64,000 nt of DNA from Hoskinsella mucinilytica. GTDB lineage: Bacteria; Bacillota_I; Bacilli_A; Erysipelotrichales; Erysipelotrichaceae. Below the pieces are notes generated by a model. It ran no database searches, was not told the origin of the DNA, and was given only the letters and a program-made list of their open reading frames with translations. Shown piece after piece: positions 42,221 to 51,534 of the stretch (its first letter is position 1; each line of letters begins with the position of its first letter). The DNA is taken from NCBI RefSeq assembly GCF_045223415.1, contig NZ_JBEQZJ010000003.1:51895-115894 (forward strand). Direction: 5' to 3'. The translations under genes were made by a program, and so were the position numbers.

Positions 42221-44092
42221 ATGGCTTTTTTACCGACAACACGAGAAGAAATGCTGGAACAAGGATTTGAACAGGTGGATTTTGTCTATGTCTGCGGGGA
42301 TGCTTATGTCGATCATCCTAGCTTTGGCTGTGCCATTATTACCAGGGTCCTTCAGGCATATGGATATAGCTGTGCGATATTGGCTCAGCCAGATTGGCAT
42401 AACGATGCAGAATTTCTGCAATTCGATGAACCACGACTGGGATTTTTAGTATCTGCGGGAAATATTGATTCTATGGTGAATCATTATTCTGTAAATAAAC
42501 GAAGAAGAGATAAGGACTATTACAGTGATGAAGGTGTTATGGGCAAACGTCCTGATCGTCCGACCATTGTATATACTCAAATATTAAAACGGTTATTTCC
42601 AAATAAGCCTGTTTTAATTGGTGGAATCGAAGCCAGTCTTCGACGCTTATCTCATTATGATTATTGGGACGATCGTGTCAGAAGAAGTATCTTGATGGAT
42701 TCTCAGGCAGATTTATTGATGTATGGAATGGGAGAAAATACGATCATTGAGGTAGCGGATGCCTTGGCTAGTGGTTTAGAAGCAAAGGATATTTGTTATA
42801 TCAGAGGTACGGTATGGAAAACAAAATCCTTGGAATATCTTAGTGATTATTTGATGCTACCAAGCTATGAAGAGGTTTGTAAGGATAAAAAAACATATGC
42901 CAAAAGTTTTCATATTCAACATGAAAATATTGACGCTATCGCTGCCAGTGTACTTGTAGAACCATATGATGGCTGGTATATCGTTCAAAATCAGCCACCA
43001 CTTCCATTGACACAAGAAGAAATGGATTTCACATATTCTTTACCGTATGAGCGAACGTTTCATCCAAAATATAAATACATACCGGCCATTGAAGAAGTAC
43101 AATTTTCCATTGTATCCAATCGTGGGTGCTTTGGATCTTGTGCCTTTTGTGCCATCACTCATCATCAAGGAAGAGTGATTTCGACACGAAGTAAGGATAG
43201 CATCGTAGAAGAGGCCAAACGTATCACCGATATGCCGAACTTTAAAGGCTATATTCATGATATAGGCGGTCCGACCGCAAATTTCTCAAGAGAAGCGTGT
43301 GATAAACAAAGGGAATTCGGAGCATGTAAGACACGAGAATGTCTACATCCCAAACCATGTGGAAATTTAGTTGTTGATCATAGCCGATATTTGGAAATTT
43401 TAAGAGCAGTCAGAGAATTACCGAGAGTAAAAAAAGTGTTTATTCGTTCCGGTATTCGCTATGATTATCTTATGTATGATAAGAATGATGAGTTCTTTGA
43501 TGAGCTTGTTCAACATCATATCAGCGGTCAGTTAAAGGTGGCACCGGAGCATATCAGTGCAGAAGTATTGGATAAGATGGGAAAACCGAGAAAAGAATTA
43601 TATCTGAAATTCGTTGATAAATTCAATGCGAAAAATAAAGCGTTCCAAAAGGATCAATACATCGTTCCTTATTTGATGAGCTCCCATCCTGGAAGTGATT
43701 TAAAGGCAGCCATTGAATTGGCTTGTTATTTAAAGAAAATTCATCATACACCAAAACAGGTACAAGACTTTTATCCCACACCTGGAACACCTGCGACTTG
43801 TATGTATTATACAGGACTAGATCCTAAGACGATGAAACCTGTTTATGTCGCAAAAACACATGAAGAAAAGGCAATGCAACGAGCATTGATGCAATTTACC
43901 TATCCGCAAAATTATGATTTGGTGTATCAAGCATTAAAACAAGCAAATCGTATGGATCTGGTAGGCAATGGTCCTAAATGTTTGATCCCATATCAGAAAC
44001 CGGGCAATGCTTCTTTGTGGAGAAAACAAAAGGATAGAGGAAACAATGGAAAAAAGAGAAGCTATACGCAAGCGGATAAGCGAAAAAGGTAA
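42221..44092 (+). CDS. YgiQ-family radical SAM protein
   Basis: The 623-residue protein matches YgiQ: FLPTTREEMLEQGFEQVDFV at the start, GGIEASLRRLSHYDYW, and the radical SAM cluster CFGSCAFCAITHHQGR (CxxxCxxC), followed by a long C-terminal half (APEHISAEVLDKMGKP, DFYPTPGTPATCMYYTG) with extra Cys. The reaction is unknown. I start at ATG 42221 with GGAGTTGAG upstream, because family proteins begin there; a longer open frame from 41999 is probably an untranslated leader. It precedes lrgA by nine bases. Confidence 0.93.
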   Translation: MAFLPTTREEMLEQGFEQVDFVYVCGDAYVDHPSFGCAIITRVLQAYGYSCAILAQPDWHNDAEFLQFDEPRLGFLVSAGNIDSMVNHYSVNKRRRDKDYYSDEGVMGKRPDRPTIVYTQILKRLFPNKPVLIGGIEASLRRLSHYDYWDDRVRRSILMDSQADLLMYGMGENTIIEVADALASGLEAKDICYIRGTVWKTKSLEYLSDYLMLPSYEEVCKDKKTYAKSFHIQHENIDAIAASVLVEPYDGWYIVQNQPPLPLTQEEMDFTYSLPYERTFHPKYKYIPAIEEVQFSIVSNRGCFGSCAFCAITHHQGRVISTRSKDSIVEEAKRITDMPNFKGYIHDIGGPTANFSREACDKQREFGACKTRECLHPKPCGNLVVDHSRYLEILRAVRELPRVKKVFIRSGIRYDYLMYDKNDEFFDELVQHHISGQLKVAPEHISAEVLDKMGKPRKELYLKFVDKFNAKNKAFQKDQYIVPYLMSSHPGSDLKAAIELACYLKKIHHTPKQVQDFYPTPGTPATCMYYTGLDPKTMKPVYVAKTHEEKAMQRALMQFTYPQNYDLVYQALKQANRMDLVGNGPKCLIPYQKPGNASLWRKQKDRGNNGKKRSYTQADKRKR

Positions 44093-44101
44093 GAGAATCA
44101 C

Positions 44102-44452
44102 ATGAAAATCTTTCGACAACTTATTTTGGTGTTTGGTTTTTATTATGCTGGAGAATGGATAGCAAGCTTGCTTTCTTTACCCTTACCGGGTTCTCTTATC
44201 GGTATGATCCTATTGTTTCTAGCACTACAATTTCATATCCTTCAATTGAACCATTTGGAAGAAACTGCTGATTTCTTGCTAGGACATTTGCCGTTTTTCT
44301 TCATCCCTGCAGGAGTTGCTTTAATGGCAAACTTTATGCATATTCAAGGTATTTGGATACAAATACTGATCGTGTGTCTGTTGACGACCATTGTCACCAT
44401 GGGGTTGAGCGGGAAATGTATTCAAAAGCTAATGGAAAGGAAGAAAACATAA
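44102..44452 (+). CDS. lrgA: LrgA/CidA-family holin-like membrane protein
   Basis: The 116-residue protein has four TM segments and family marks LPLPGSLIGMILLFLAL and PFFFIPAGVALMANF. LrgA-type proteins influence autolysis, and in Bacillus the pair transports pyruvate. It ends one base into lrgB. The gene is probably co-transcribed with the YgiQ-like gene. Confidence 0.92.
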   Translation: MKIFRQLILVFGFYYAGEWIASLLSLPLPGSLIGMILLFLALQFHILQLNHLEETADFLLGHLPFFFIPAGVALMANFMHIQGIWIQILIVCLLTTIVTMGLSGKCIQKLMERKKT

Positions 44453-45153
44453 TGGATGAATTGTTCTTATCTCCTATGTTTGGGATTTTATTGGCATTGA
44501 TTGCATTTGAAATCGGATTATGGGTTCAGAAAAAAACGAAGTTGTTGTTATGTAATCCATTATTGATTGCCATTGTGTTGATCATCTTGATCCTTATGGT
44601 CAGCGGTATTCCTCTTTCCTCGTTTGAAAAGGGAGGAGCGATGATTTCTATGTTTTTAGGCCCTGCGACAGTTGTATTGGCAGTTCCTTTATATCGACAG
44701 GTGCATAATTTAAAACATTATTTTATGCCTATCATGATCGGAATCTGTACAGGTGTAGCTTGTGGATTGATATCGACCTTGCTTTGTGGCTTGCTTATGG
44801 GCTTTGATATGGAAATCATTGCAAGTATCTTGCCGAAATCCATTACCACTCCAATTGGAATTGAATTGAGTCTTCAACTTGGTGGGATTCAAGCGGTTAC
44901 GGTGTTAACGATTTTGGTAACCGGTATCATGGGAGCTGTCGTCGCAGAACCGGTGTTTCGTATCTTTCGTATCGATCATCCGATTGCAAAGGGTGTGGCA
45001 CTTGGTACCAGTGCCCATGCCATAGGCACAAGCAAAGCATTGCAACTAGGTCATGTAGAAGCAGCGATGAGCTCTCTTGCAATTGGTGTAAGTGGCTTGA
45101 TGACAGTATTGGTAGCACCAATTCTTTGGAATATGATCGTAACGTTTTTATAG
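44452..45153 (+). CDS. lrgB: LrgB/CidB-family membrane protein
   Basis: The 233-residue protein has several TM segments and the family marks MFLGPATVVLAVPLY, LPKSITTPIGIELS and GVALGTSAHAIGTSKAL. It works with LrgA. The ATG at 44452 overlaps the lrgA stop by one base (TAATGG); a longer open frame from 44353 lies in lrgA and is not credible. A bidirectional terminator follows. Confidence 0.93.
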   Translation: MDELFLSPMFGILLALIAFEIGLWVQKKTKLLLCNPLLIAIVLIILILMVSGIPLSSFEKGGAMISMFLGPATVVLAVPLYRQVHNLKHYFMPIMIGICTGVACGLISTLLCGLLMGFDMEIIASILPKSITTPIGIELSLQLGGIQAVTVLTILVTGIMGAVVAEPVFRIFRIDHPIAKGVALGTSAHAIGTSKALQLGHVEAAMSSLAIGVSGLMTVLVAPILWNMIVTFL

Positions 45154-45160
45154 CTTATAA

Positions 45161-45203
45161 CAAAAAAAGGAAAATCATTAGACATGAATTTCCTTTTTTG
45201 TTG
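45161..45203. terminator. Bidirectional terminator
   Basis: CAAAAAAAGGAAA (45161-45173) pairs with TTTCCTTTTTTG (45189-45200). It can serve lrgB and the converging peptidoglycan-binding gene. Confidence 0.8.
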
Positions 45204-45211
45204 TTTCTAAA

Positions 45212-46405
45212 TTATGAGGAAGCTCTGAGTTCTTCATAAACTTGATTGATTTGAGACCAGGTCATTTGATCAATGATACCATGGATCGATAACCCAAGCA
45301 AACGTTGAAAAGCAAGTACGGATTGATGTGTAGTTTCAAGAAACATACCATCAATCTTTGGTTTTGGAATGGAGGAGTAGGATAAAGAAATGATTTGTAG
45401 ACGACTTTGCATCAGTAAAACATCATCTCCATGAGAATATAATTGTAGTGGAGTGCCTGGGAATAAAGGCCTTCCTTCTCCGGGAAGATCACTTTGTTCG
45501 ATTTGTGCGGCAGTATCGAAAATGGCATCCCAAGTGGCTTTTTTTGTGATACCATCTACAGGTAATCCGAAAACACGCTGAAATGTGCAAACTGCATGTT
45601 TGGTACCAGTTTCAAACATACCATCCATCACAAGTACAGGGATCGCAGGATATTGGGAGGCAATTGTATTCAATGCTTTTTGAAGTAGCAATACAGCTTC
45701 ACTATGCTCCTTTTCCTGAAAGGCATGGCCCGGATAAGTTGAAGAGCCACATCTTTGATCTTGTGTGTATTCCTGCACGACTTCGTCTACGATGTTACTG
45801 ATGGAATCAAAAATATTACGGTCCTTGACATAAGCTGGATCAAAATAAGCAGTATTGGTGATGTCAAAGGAATATCCCTGTTGACGATACCATTGACTTT
45901 CCATCATATGAAGGATCATACGTAACTGATCTCTGATAGCGGCCTTTAATGCTTGATATGGCCAGGTAGGATATAGCTGAGAACAGGCAACATTCTTCAA
46001 ATAGGAAAGAAAAGGCATAGTAATGGTTTCACCCTCTTGATACACTTGTCCAAGATGAACCGTAATCGTTTTCGATAAAAGGTCAAATCGATCAGGGGGT
46101 GTTTTTTTTATTTCATCTTTGACAGGTTCCATGGTTATAGAAAGCGAAGTATGGCTACCTTTTTTGATGGTTACTTCCGAATGAGTACGCACATATCCTT
46201 GTTTGAAACCTTCAATGAGATATGTTTGTTTGCTATCCGCAACATAAAGGGGAATCGATGTGATTTCACCTTTTTCATCACTTAAGAAAAAATCCTCATA
46301 GAGAAGCAAATCTTTATCAAAGCGGCAAACTCTAATATTGACAAATGCTAATGATGCTTTGTGATCACGTTGTGTTATATCAATGTCTAAATAACCTGTT
46401 GCGAT
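45212..46405 (-). CDS. Peptidoglycan-binding-domain protein (unusual start)
   Basis: The protein has about 397 residues. The N-terminal part is a beta-rich carboxypeptidase-regulatory-like domain, a middle part (about 140-210) is of unknown fold, and two PG_binding_1 domains lie at the end (LLLQKALNTIA… FETGTKHAVCTFQRVFGLPVDG and LLMQSRLQIIS… HQSVLAFQRLLGLSIHG). No lytic catalytic domain is visible. The nearest normal start is TTG 46309, with no ribosome binding site. The frame continues upstream with ATGYLDIDITQRDHKASLAF, a plausible domain start, to ATC 46405/ATT 46408, seven bases after AGGGGGTGA. No ATG, GTG or TTG lies between there and the upstream stop. Confidence 0.75.
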   Translation of the reverse strand: MATGYLDIDITQRDHKASLAFVNIRVCRFDKDLLLYEDFFLSDEKGEITSIPLYVADSKQTYLIEGFKQGYVRTHSEVTIKKGSHTSLSITMEPVKDEIKKTPPDRFDLLSKTITVHLGQVYQEGETITMPFLSYLKNVACSQLYPTWPYQALKAAIRDQLRMILHMMESQWYRQQGYSFDITNTAYFDPAYVKDRNIFDSISNIVDEVVQEYTQDQRCGSSTYPGHAFQEKEHSEAVLLLQKALNTIASQYPAIPVLVMDGMFETGTKHAVCTFQRVFGLPVDGITKKATWDAIFDTAAQIEQSDLPGEGRPLFPGTPLQLYSHGDDVLLMQSRLQIISLSYSSIPKPKIDGMFLETTHQSVLAFQRLLGLSIHGIIDQMTWSQINQVYEELRASS

Positions 46406-46532
46406 AATTTCACCCCCTACCTTACCTTATGAGATAGGCCGAAATCCGCATGGGAATATGCCTAGAACGTAAATCAAATTTATGTGAAATATGTGAACAA
46501 CTTATAGAATTATGGAAACACGAGCTCAATGG

Positions 46533-46561
46533 TTGACGAAATACAAGGATGGCATTACTAT
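46533..46561 (+). promoter_or_regulatory. Promoter of the marR-ftsH operon
   Basis: TTGACG (46533-46538) and TACTAT (46556-46561) are 17 bases apart. The predicted start is about 46568, directly before the inverted repeat. Confidence 0.8.
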
Positions 46562-46570
46562 TTGATGTGT

Positions 46571-46594
46571 AAATATTTCACGCATGAAATATTT
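46571..46594. promoter_or_regulatory. Perfect 10-bp inverted repeat, probable MarR operator
   Basis: AAATATTTCA (46571-46580) and TGAAATATTT (46585-46594) are exact reverse complements with a four-base spacer, lying from about +3 of the predicted transcript. MarR proteins bind such sites and usually repress their own operon. Confidence 0.7.
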
Positions 46595-46613
46595 TGATAA
46601 AGGAGGTGGTGGT

Positions 46614-47057
46614 ATGCAAGATGAGGAAATGATTTTTCGTTTATTGAGAAACATCATGTCCAATCTTTCCATGCAAATGAACCGCTGCTATGAACCTTTT
46701 GGAATCACCGGTGTTCAGTGCCTGGTGTTAATGGAAGTAGCTACCAGTGATGAGGAATTGAAAATCAGTGAGCTTGCCAGACGACTGATGATGAGTAATT
46801 CAAATATCTCTGCAATTGTCAAACGATTAGAACAGCACGAGCTGTTGGAAAGAAAGCGAAACAAATTGGATGAAAGGGTCGTAACACTTTCCTTGACAAA
46901 AAAAGCAAAGTTATGTATGAAAGAAATGCGGAAATGTAAACGTCATGAACCAATGTTATATTGTTTAGATGATCAGCAAAGAGAACAAATCATAGAGAGT
47001 CTGAAATTATTAGATCAGGCTGTTTTGGGAGGTAATGGAAATGAACAAAACGAATAA
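46614..47057 (+). CDS. MarR-family transcriptional regulator
   Basis: The 147-residue protein has the MarR winged helix (LKISELARRLMMSNSNISAIVKRLEQHELLERKR, then NKLDERVVTLSLTKKA). ATG 46614 follows AAGGAGGTGG; an in-frame ATG at 46584 lies in the inverted repeat. It overlaps ftsH by 17 bases, so it probably controls ftsH through the operator at 46571-46594. Confidence 0.88.
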   Translation: MQDEEMIFRLLRNIMSNLSMQMNRCYEPFGITGVQCLVLMEVATSDEELKISELARRLMMSNSNISAIVKRLEQHELLERKRNKLDERVVTLSLTKKAKLCMKEMRKCKRHEPMLYCLDDQQREQIIESLKLLDQAVLGGNGNEQNE

Positions 47058-48930
47058 AAAGAAAAGACCGTTATATTTTTACTATATCATCATATTGATC
47101 GTTATTTTAGTAGGCAATTATGTATTATCTAATTTCATTTATAACAATCATGTAGAGGAAGTCAGTTATAATCAATTTTTGACAGCAATCGAAGAAAAGA
47201 AAATCGATAAGGTCAATATTGGAGATGAAGATATCACCTATACCATCAAAGGTGAAGAGAAAAAGGCTTATCAAACGGAAACCATAGAGAATGATCTGAC
47301 ACTTGTGGATAAGCTACAAACAGCAGGCGCTACCTTTACAAGAGAGCATGCACAAGAAATGAATCCATGGCTTTATTTGTTGTTGACGATCGTATTGCCA
47401 TTGCTTTTATTCTGGTGGTTAGGAAACCATATGTTTAAGAAAATGCAAAACAAAATGGGAGGAGATTCCATGAGCTTTGGTGGTGGCGGTTTTGGCAACT
47501 TTGGGAAAAGTGATGCAAAGGTTTATGTGAAAAGCCAAAGTGGTAAAACGTTTGATGATGTCGCAGGACAGGAAGAAGCGAAGGAAGCTTTACAAGAAAT
47601 GGTAGAGTTCTTAAAAAATCCAGGGAAATATAAAGCCATTGGTGCACAGATGCCAAAAGGAGCACTATTGGTAGGTCCTCCTGGTACCGGTAAAACATTA
47701 TTGGCAAAAGCTGTCGCAGGAGAAGCGAACGTACCATTCTTTTCCATCAGCGGTTCGGAATTTGTGGAAATGTTTGTCGGACGAGGTGCTGCACGTGTGC
47801 GTGATTTATTCAAACAAGCAAGAGAAAAAGCGCCATGTATCGTCTTTATCGATGAAATTGATACCATAGGTAAAAAACGTGATGGTGCAGGTTATGGTGG
47901 GAATGATGAACGAGAACAGACCTTAAATCAGTTGTTAGCTGAAATGGATGGTTTTGACGGTTCTACTGGTGTCATTATTTTGGCAGCAACCAATCGTCCG
48001 GAATCTTTAGATCAGGCATTGCTACGTCCGGGACGATTCGATCGACGTATACCGGTGGAATTACCGGATCTATCAGGGCGAATCGCAATCCTACAAGTAC
48101 ATGCGAAAGATGTGAAAATCAGTAAAAATGTAGATTTAAAAGCAATTGCTCGTGCAACTGCCGGAGCAAGTGGCGCAGAACTTGCCAATATTATCAATGA
48201 ATCAGCCTTGTTAGCGGTAAAAGATCATCGAAATCAAGTAATTCAAAAGGATCTGGAAGAAGCTGTAGAAACAGTGATTGCCGGATATCAAAGAAAAAAT
48301 GCGGTCATATCTACCAAAGAAAAATTAATCGTGTCCTATCATGAAATCGGTCATGCCTTGGTTGCGGCAAAATCTAAAAATAGTATGCCTGTGACAAAAA
48401 TCACGATTGTTCCTAGGACAAGTGGTGCACTAGGCTATACGATGCAAGTACCTGAAGATGAATCTAATTTAATTACAAAGGAAGAAGCATTTACGAAGAT
48501 CGTGACCTATTGTGGTGGACGAGCTGCAGAAGATCTGATTTTTCATTCTATTACCAGTGGGGCAGCCAATGATATCGAACAAGCTACAAAAGTGGCAAGA
48601 AGCATGATCACTCGTCTTGGTATGAGTGAAGAATTCGGTATGACAGCTTTAGAAACCATCAATCAAAAATATTTAGGCGGAGATGCATCCTTGACATGTA
48701 GTGATCAAACAGCAACCAAGATCGATGCAGAGGTCATCAAATTAATCAAAGAAGCCTATGAAAAAGCGTATCGTATATTAGAAGAGAATAAGGATAAGCT
48801 ACATGAACTTGCGAAATTCCTGTATGAAAGAGAAACCATTACCGGAGAACAGTTTATGGAAATTTTAACACGTAAACCATTGTTAGAAAACGAAGTACAT
48901 GAAGCAATTCCTAATCAATCACAAGAATAG
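47041..48930 (+). CDS. ftsH: ATP-dependent zinc metalloprotease FtsH
   Basis: The 629-residue protein has two N-terminal TM segments (YYIIILIVILVGNYVLS and LYLLLTIVLPLLLFWWLG) around a small extracytoplasmic domain, and an AAA+ module with Walker A GPPGTGKT (212-219), Walker B IVFIDEID and SRH (AATNRPESLDQALLRPGRFDRR). The zinc site is HEIGH (His434, His438), with Ile in the usual Ala position. It degrades membrane and regulatory proteins. ATG 47041 is eight bases from GGGAGG. The partnership with a MarR regulator is unusual, so this may be a second, stress-induced FtsH. Confidence 0.95.
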   Translation: MNKTNKKKRPLYFYYIIILIVILVGNYVLSNFIYNNHVEEVSYNQFLTAIEEKKIDKVNIGDEDITYTIKGEEKKAYQTETIENDLTLVDKLQTAGATFTREHAQEMNPWLYLLLTIVLPLLLFWWLGNHMFKKMQNKMGGDSMSFGGGGFGNFGKSDAKVYVKSQSGKTFDDVAGQEEAKEALQEMVEFLKNPGKYKAIGAQMPKGALLVGPPGTGKTLLAKAVAGEANVPFFSISGSEFVEMFVGRGAARVRDLFKQAREKAPCIVFIDEIDTIGKKRDGAGYGGNDEREQTLNQLLAEMDGFDGSTGVIILAATNRPESLDQALLRPGRFDRRIPVELPDLSGRIAILQVHAKDVKISKNVDLKAIARATAGASGAELANIINESALLAVKDHRNQVIQKDLEEAVETVIAGYQRKNAVISTKEKLIVSYHEIGHALVAAKSKNSMPVTKITIVPRTSGALGYTMQVPEDESNLITKEEAFTKIVTYCGGRAAEDLIFHSITSGAANDIEQATKVARSMITRLGMSEEFGMTALETINQKYLGGDASLTCSDQTATKIDAEVIKLIKEAYEKAYRILEENKDKLHELAKFLYERETITGEQFMEILTRKPLLENEVHEAIPNQSQE

Positions 48931-48939
48931 ACGAGTCGT

Positions 48940-48973
48940 GGGGAAACGACATAAATCGTTTCCTCTTTTCTTT
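48940..48973 (+). terminator. Terminator after ftsH
   Basis: GGAAACGA (48942-48949) pairs with TCGTTTCC (48956-48963), followed by a T-rich tract. Confidence 0.8.
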
Positions 48974-49014
48974 TTAAAGTGTTATAATAGCCCTGTTATA
49001 AGGAGGAATTTGAT

Positions 49015-49998
49015 ATGCCAAATATCATTACACATAAAATCTTCGCAGAAGAGGTTCTAAAAGAAATAACGAAACAAGATATCAAGGGAATGATAGACCG
49101 ACACCCACAAATTTTCTATATCGGAAGCAATGGTCCTGATTTTTTATTCTTTCAACATGCGAAACCATGGGAAGCAATGAAAAGTCATACGCTCAATCAT
49201 TTAGGAAGTGCGATGCATGCTGTACATATCAATGACTTCTATCGTGTCGCTATGCGTTGTATCAAGGAACAAAAACATCCGGATGTCAAAGAAGCAATGA
49301 GCGTATATTTATTTGGACATTTGTGCCATTGGGCATTAGATATGAAAACACATCCTTATATATTTTATCGTACGGGAAATTGCAAAGGCGTAAGTGCCGG
49401 GTATCACCATCGATTTGAATCTATGATGGATACGATGATGCTAGAGCGTTATCATAATTTAAGTATTCGTGATTATCGTGCTTATGAAATATGTGAATAT
49501 GATGAGGATATCTTGCGTGCTATCTCACGTATTTATGTTCCAGTAGCAAAAGAGGTCTATCATGTAGAAGTAAAAGTGCATGATATTAGAGAAACACTGA
49601 ATTCTTGGTATGATATACAAAAGTTACTCTATGATCCTAAGAAAATGAAATATAAGGCATTAAAAGGCGTCGAAACCATCATTCGTAAACCATGGATGAT
49701 TTCAGGTAATGTCGTGAGGCCGGATGTTGAGGATCGATATGATATCTTGAATGAAGAAAAACATATTTGGTATCATCCATGTGATGATCATATTAGTTCT
49801 AATGCAAGTTTTCTAGAATTATTCAATGAAGCAATCAAAATCGCAAACACAGTATTAGAGAAGGCATATGGGTGCGTGGAATATGATGCTGATATATCTG
49901 GAGTGATGGATATTTTAAAGGATCGTGCATATGATACTGGTATGGATGGAGAACGTGAAATGAAATATTTTGATATCATTTATGAAGAAGCATCCTAA
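49015..49998 (+). CDS. Zinc-dependent phospholipase C-like protein (PF00882 type)
   Basis: The 327-residue protein shows the zinc-PLC layout: NIITHKIFAEEVL, IGSNGPDFLFF, LGSAMHAVHINDF, YLFGHLCHWALDMKTHPYIFYRTG and HHRFESMMDTMM, which supply the His/Asp zinc ligands. It has no signal peptide, so it is probably cytosolic, as are many annotated Firmicute members with unproven substrates. AAGGAGG precedes the start. The M19 gene follows. Confidence 0.85.
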   Translation: MPNIITHKIFAEEVLKEITKQDIKGMIDRHPQIFYIGSNGPDFLFFQHAKPWEAMKSHTLNHLGSAMHAVHINDFYRVAMRCIKEQKHPDVKEAMSVYLFGHLCHWALDMKTHPYIFYRTGNCKGVSAGYHHRFESMMDTMMLERYHNLSIRDYRAYEICEYDEDILRAISRIYVPVAKEVYHVEVKVHDIRETLNSWYDIQKLLYDPKKMKYKALKGVETIIRKPWMISGNVVRPDVEDRYDILNEEKHIWYHPCDDHISSNASFLELFNEAIKIANTVLEKAYGCVEYDADISGVMDILKDRAYDTGMDGEREMKYFDIIYEEAS

Positions 49999-50020
49999 AA
50001 ATAAATCAACGGAGGTGTCA

Positions 50021-50971
50021 ATGAAATTATTTGATTTACATGCGGACATCGGCTATGATGTCATGGAAGAGAGCGCAAAAGGAAACGATCACGTGGTAAG
50101 AGATGTGCATTGTAAGAAATTTGATCAAGGTGAACTTGCTTATATCGCAATGGCCAGCTATTTTGAAGGTGTCGAAAGTTGGGAATACATGCAAAAGATG
50201 GTTCTTCAACTAAAGCGACAAATTATAGAATGTGAAGATTTAGAATTGGTGCTTACCAAAGATGATCTCTTTGATAATTCCGGAAAAAAGAAAGCGTTGT
50301 TGACCATTGAAGGTATGTGTGGAATTAAAACACAGCCAAGAGAATCTATAAAATGGTTATATGATCAAGGCATTAGAGTAGCTTCCTTTTGTTGGAATGA
50401 GGAAAATGCATTAGCTACCGGAGTAAAAGGTAATCCTAAACGAGGGTTAAGCGAAATGGGCAAAGAGGCATTAAAGGAAATGATCGATTTAAATATGATC
50501 GTTGATGTATCTCATGCAAACGAAAAAACATTCTGGGATATCATGGAACTAGATCCCGGCATCGTGATCGCAACTCATTCAAATGTGAGAGAGCTTTGTG
50601 ATCATCCAAGAAATCTATGGAAAGAACAATTGATGGCAATAAAAGATCATGGCGGTGTTGTCGGTGTGGTATCAGCGCCACCCTTTGTTTCTACTCATTC
50701 AGAAAAGCAAGATATTCCACACTTAGTTCAACATGTAAGGCAGTTAAAAGAATGGATCGGTATTGATCATATCGCTATCGGTTTTGACTTTATGGATTTT
50801 TATGATGATGCGGATACGTATGGCGCTATAGAAACTTTATCGAATGCAACTCAGGCACAAAATTTTGTCAAAGAGCTATATGCGCAAGATTTTTCTGAGG
50901 ATGAGATTCGAAAGATTTGTTATGAGAATGCAAGAAGAGTGTTATCTGTTGCGTATGAAAAAAACCAGTGA
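50021..50971 (+). CDS. Membrane dipeptidase (peptidase M19)
   Basis: The 316-residue protein belongs to the renal dipeptidase family: FDLHADIGYDV (HxD zinc ligands), LTIEGMCG, NMIVDVSHANEKTFWDIM, IATHSNVRELCDHPRN and HIAIGFDFMDF. It hydrolyses dipeptides, probably in peptide use or recycling. ATG 50021 has GGAGGTG upstream; an open frame extends back into the previous gene. Its stop lies within a terminator hairpin. Confidence 0.92.
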   Translation: MKLFDLHADIGYDVMEESAKGNDHVVRDVHCKKFDQGELAYIAMASYFEGVESWEYMQKMVLQLKRQIIECEDLELVLTKDDLFDNSGKKKALLTIEGMCGIKTQPRESIKWLYDQGIRVASFCWNEENALATGVKGNPKRGLSEMGKEALKEMIDLNMIVDVSHANEKTFWDIMELDPGIVIATHSNVRELCDHPRNLWKEQLMAIKDHGGVVGVVSAPPFVSTHSEKQDIPHLVQHVRQLKEWIGIDHIAIGFDFMDFYDDADTYGAIETLSNATQAQNFVKELYAQDFSEDEIRKICYENARRVLSVAYEKNQ

Positions 50972-50984
50972 TTACTGGTTTTTT
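50961..50984 (+). terminator. Terminator overlapping the M19 stop codon
   Basis: AACCAGT (50963-50969) pairs with ACTGGTT (50974-50980), followed by T residues. The TGA stop of the M19 gene is inside the hairpin. Confidence 0.8.
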
Positions 50985-51381
50985 AATGCATTACTTTATC
51001 GACAAGAAGCTGATAGGCTTGATCGATATCTTGAATAGATAAAACAGCTTGCTCCATGGGACACATACCATCCTTTTTTCGATTTATGATATATGGTACT
51101 AAGGTATCATAGCTAATAGATATGTTATGTGCTTGTAGAATCTGTAAGGCATGTTCACTGATGATAAGTGCGTGAATCTTTTTCACACCACCATATACCA
51201 TCAACATAGCGGCAGCTTTACCAATGACTTTATCCACAAGGATGCTGTCTTTAAGTCGATCTTGTTCGATGAAATGTAATAGGGGAAGAATACCATGTGC
51301 ATGCTCCTTATAAATGGAATCCTTTTGCTTTACGATGCAACTTAAACCTTCCTCTAACAATTGTTGTTTTAAATCCTGCAT
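50983..51381 (-). CDS. DUF1893-family protein
   Basis: The 132-residue protein fits DUF1893: LLEEGLSCIVKQKDSIYKEHAHGILPLL, LVDKVIGKAAAMLMVYGGVKKIHALIISEHAL, then YIINRKKDGMCPMEQAV. This fold resembles cytidine-deaminase-like proteins (LPD-type), with conserved Cys in DGMCPME. Function is unknown. It is divergent from hpf. Confidence 0.87.
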   Translation of the reverse strand: MQDLKQQLLEEGLSCIVKQKDSIYKEHAHGILPLLHFIEQDRLKDSILVDKVIGKAAAMLMVYGGVKKIHALIISEHALQILQAHNISISYDTLVPYIINRKKDGMCPMEQAVLSIQDIDQAYQLLVDKVMH

Positions 51382-51534
51382 GTTATGCCCACCTGCTTTC
51401 TTGTATGAAAAAAGACGATGTTTATTTATCGCCCTTACAGTATTAGTTTATCACATTATTCCACAAAATGTAAGACTGTTAAAATAGATTTTTTATCGTA
51501 TAATATAGGTATAAACAACAAGGAGGGATTTTAT

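Noticed and set aside
44353..44451. N-terminal extension of LrgB
   Set aside because: It lies inside lrgA in another frame and has a His/Asp-rich non-TM sequence unlike LrgB. The ATG at 44452 fits the overlap with lrgA.
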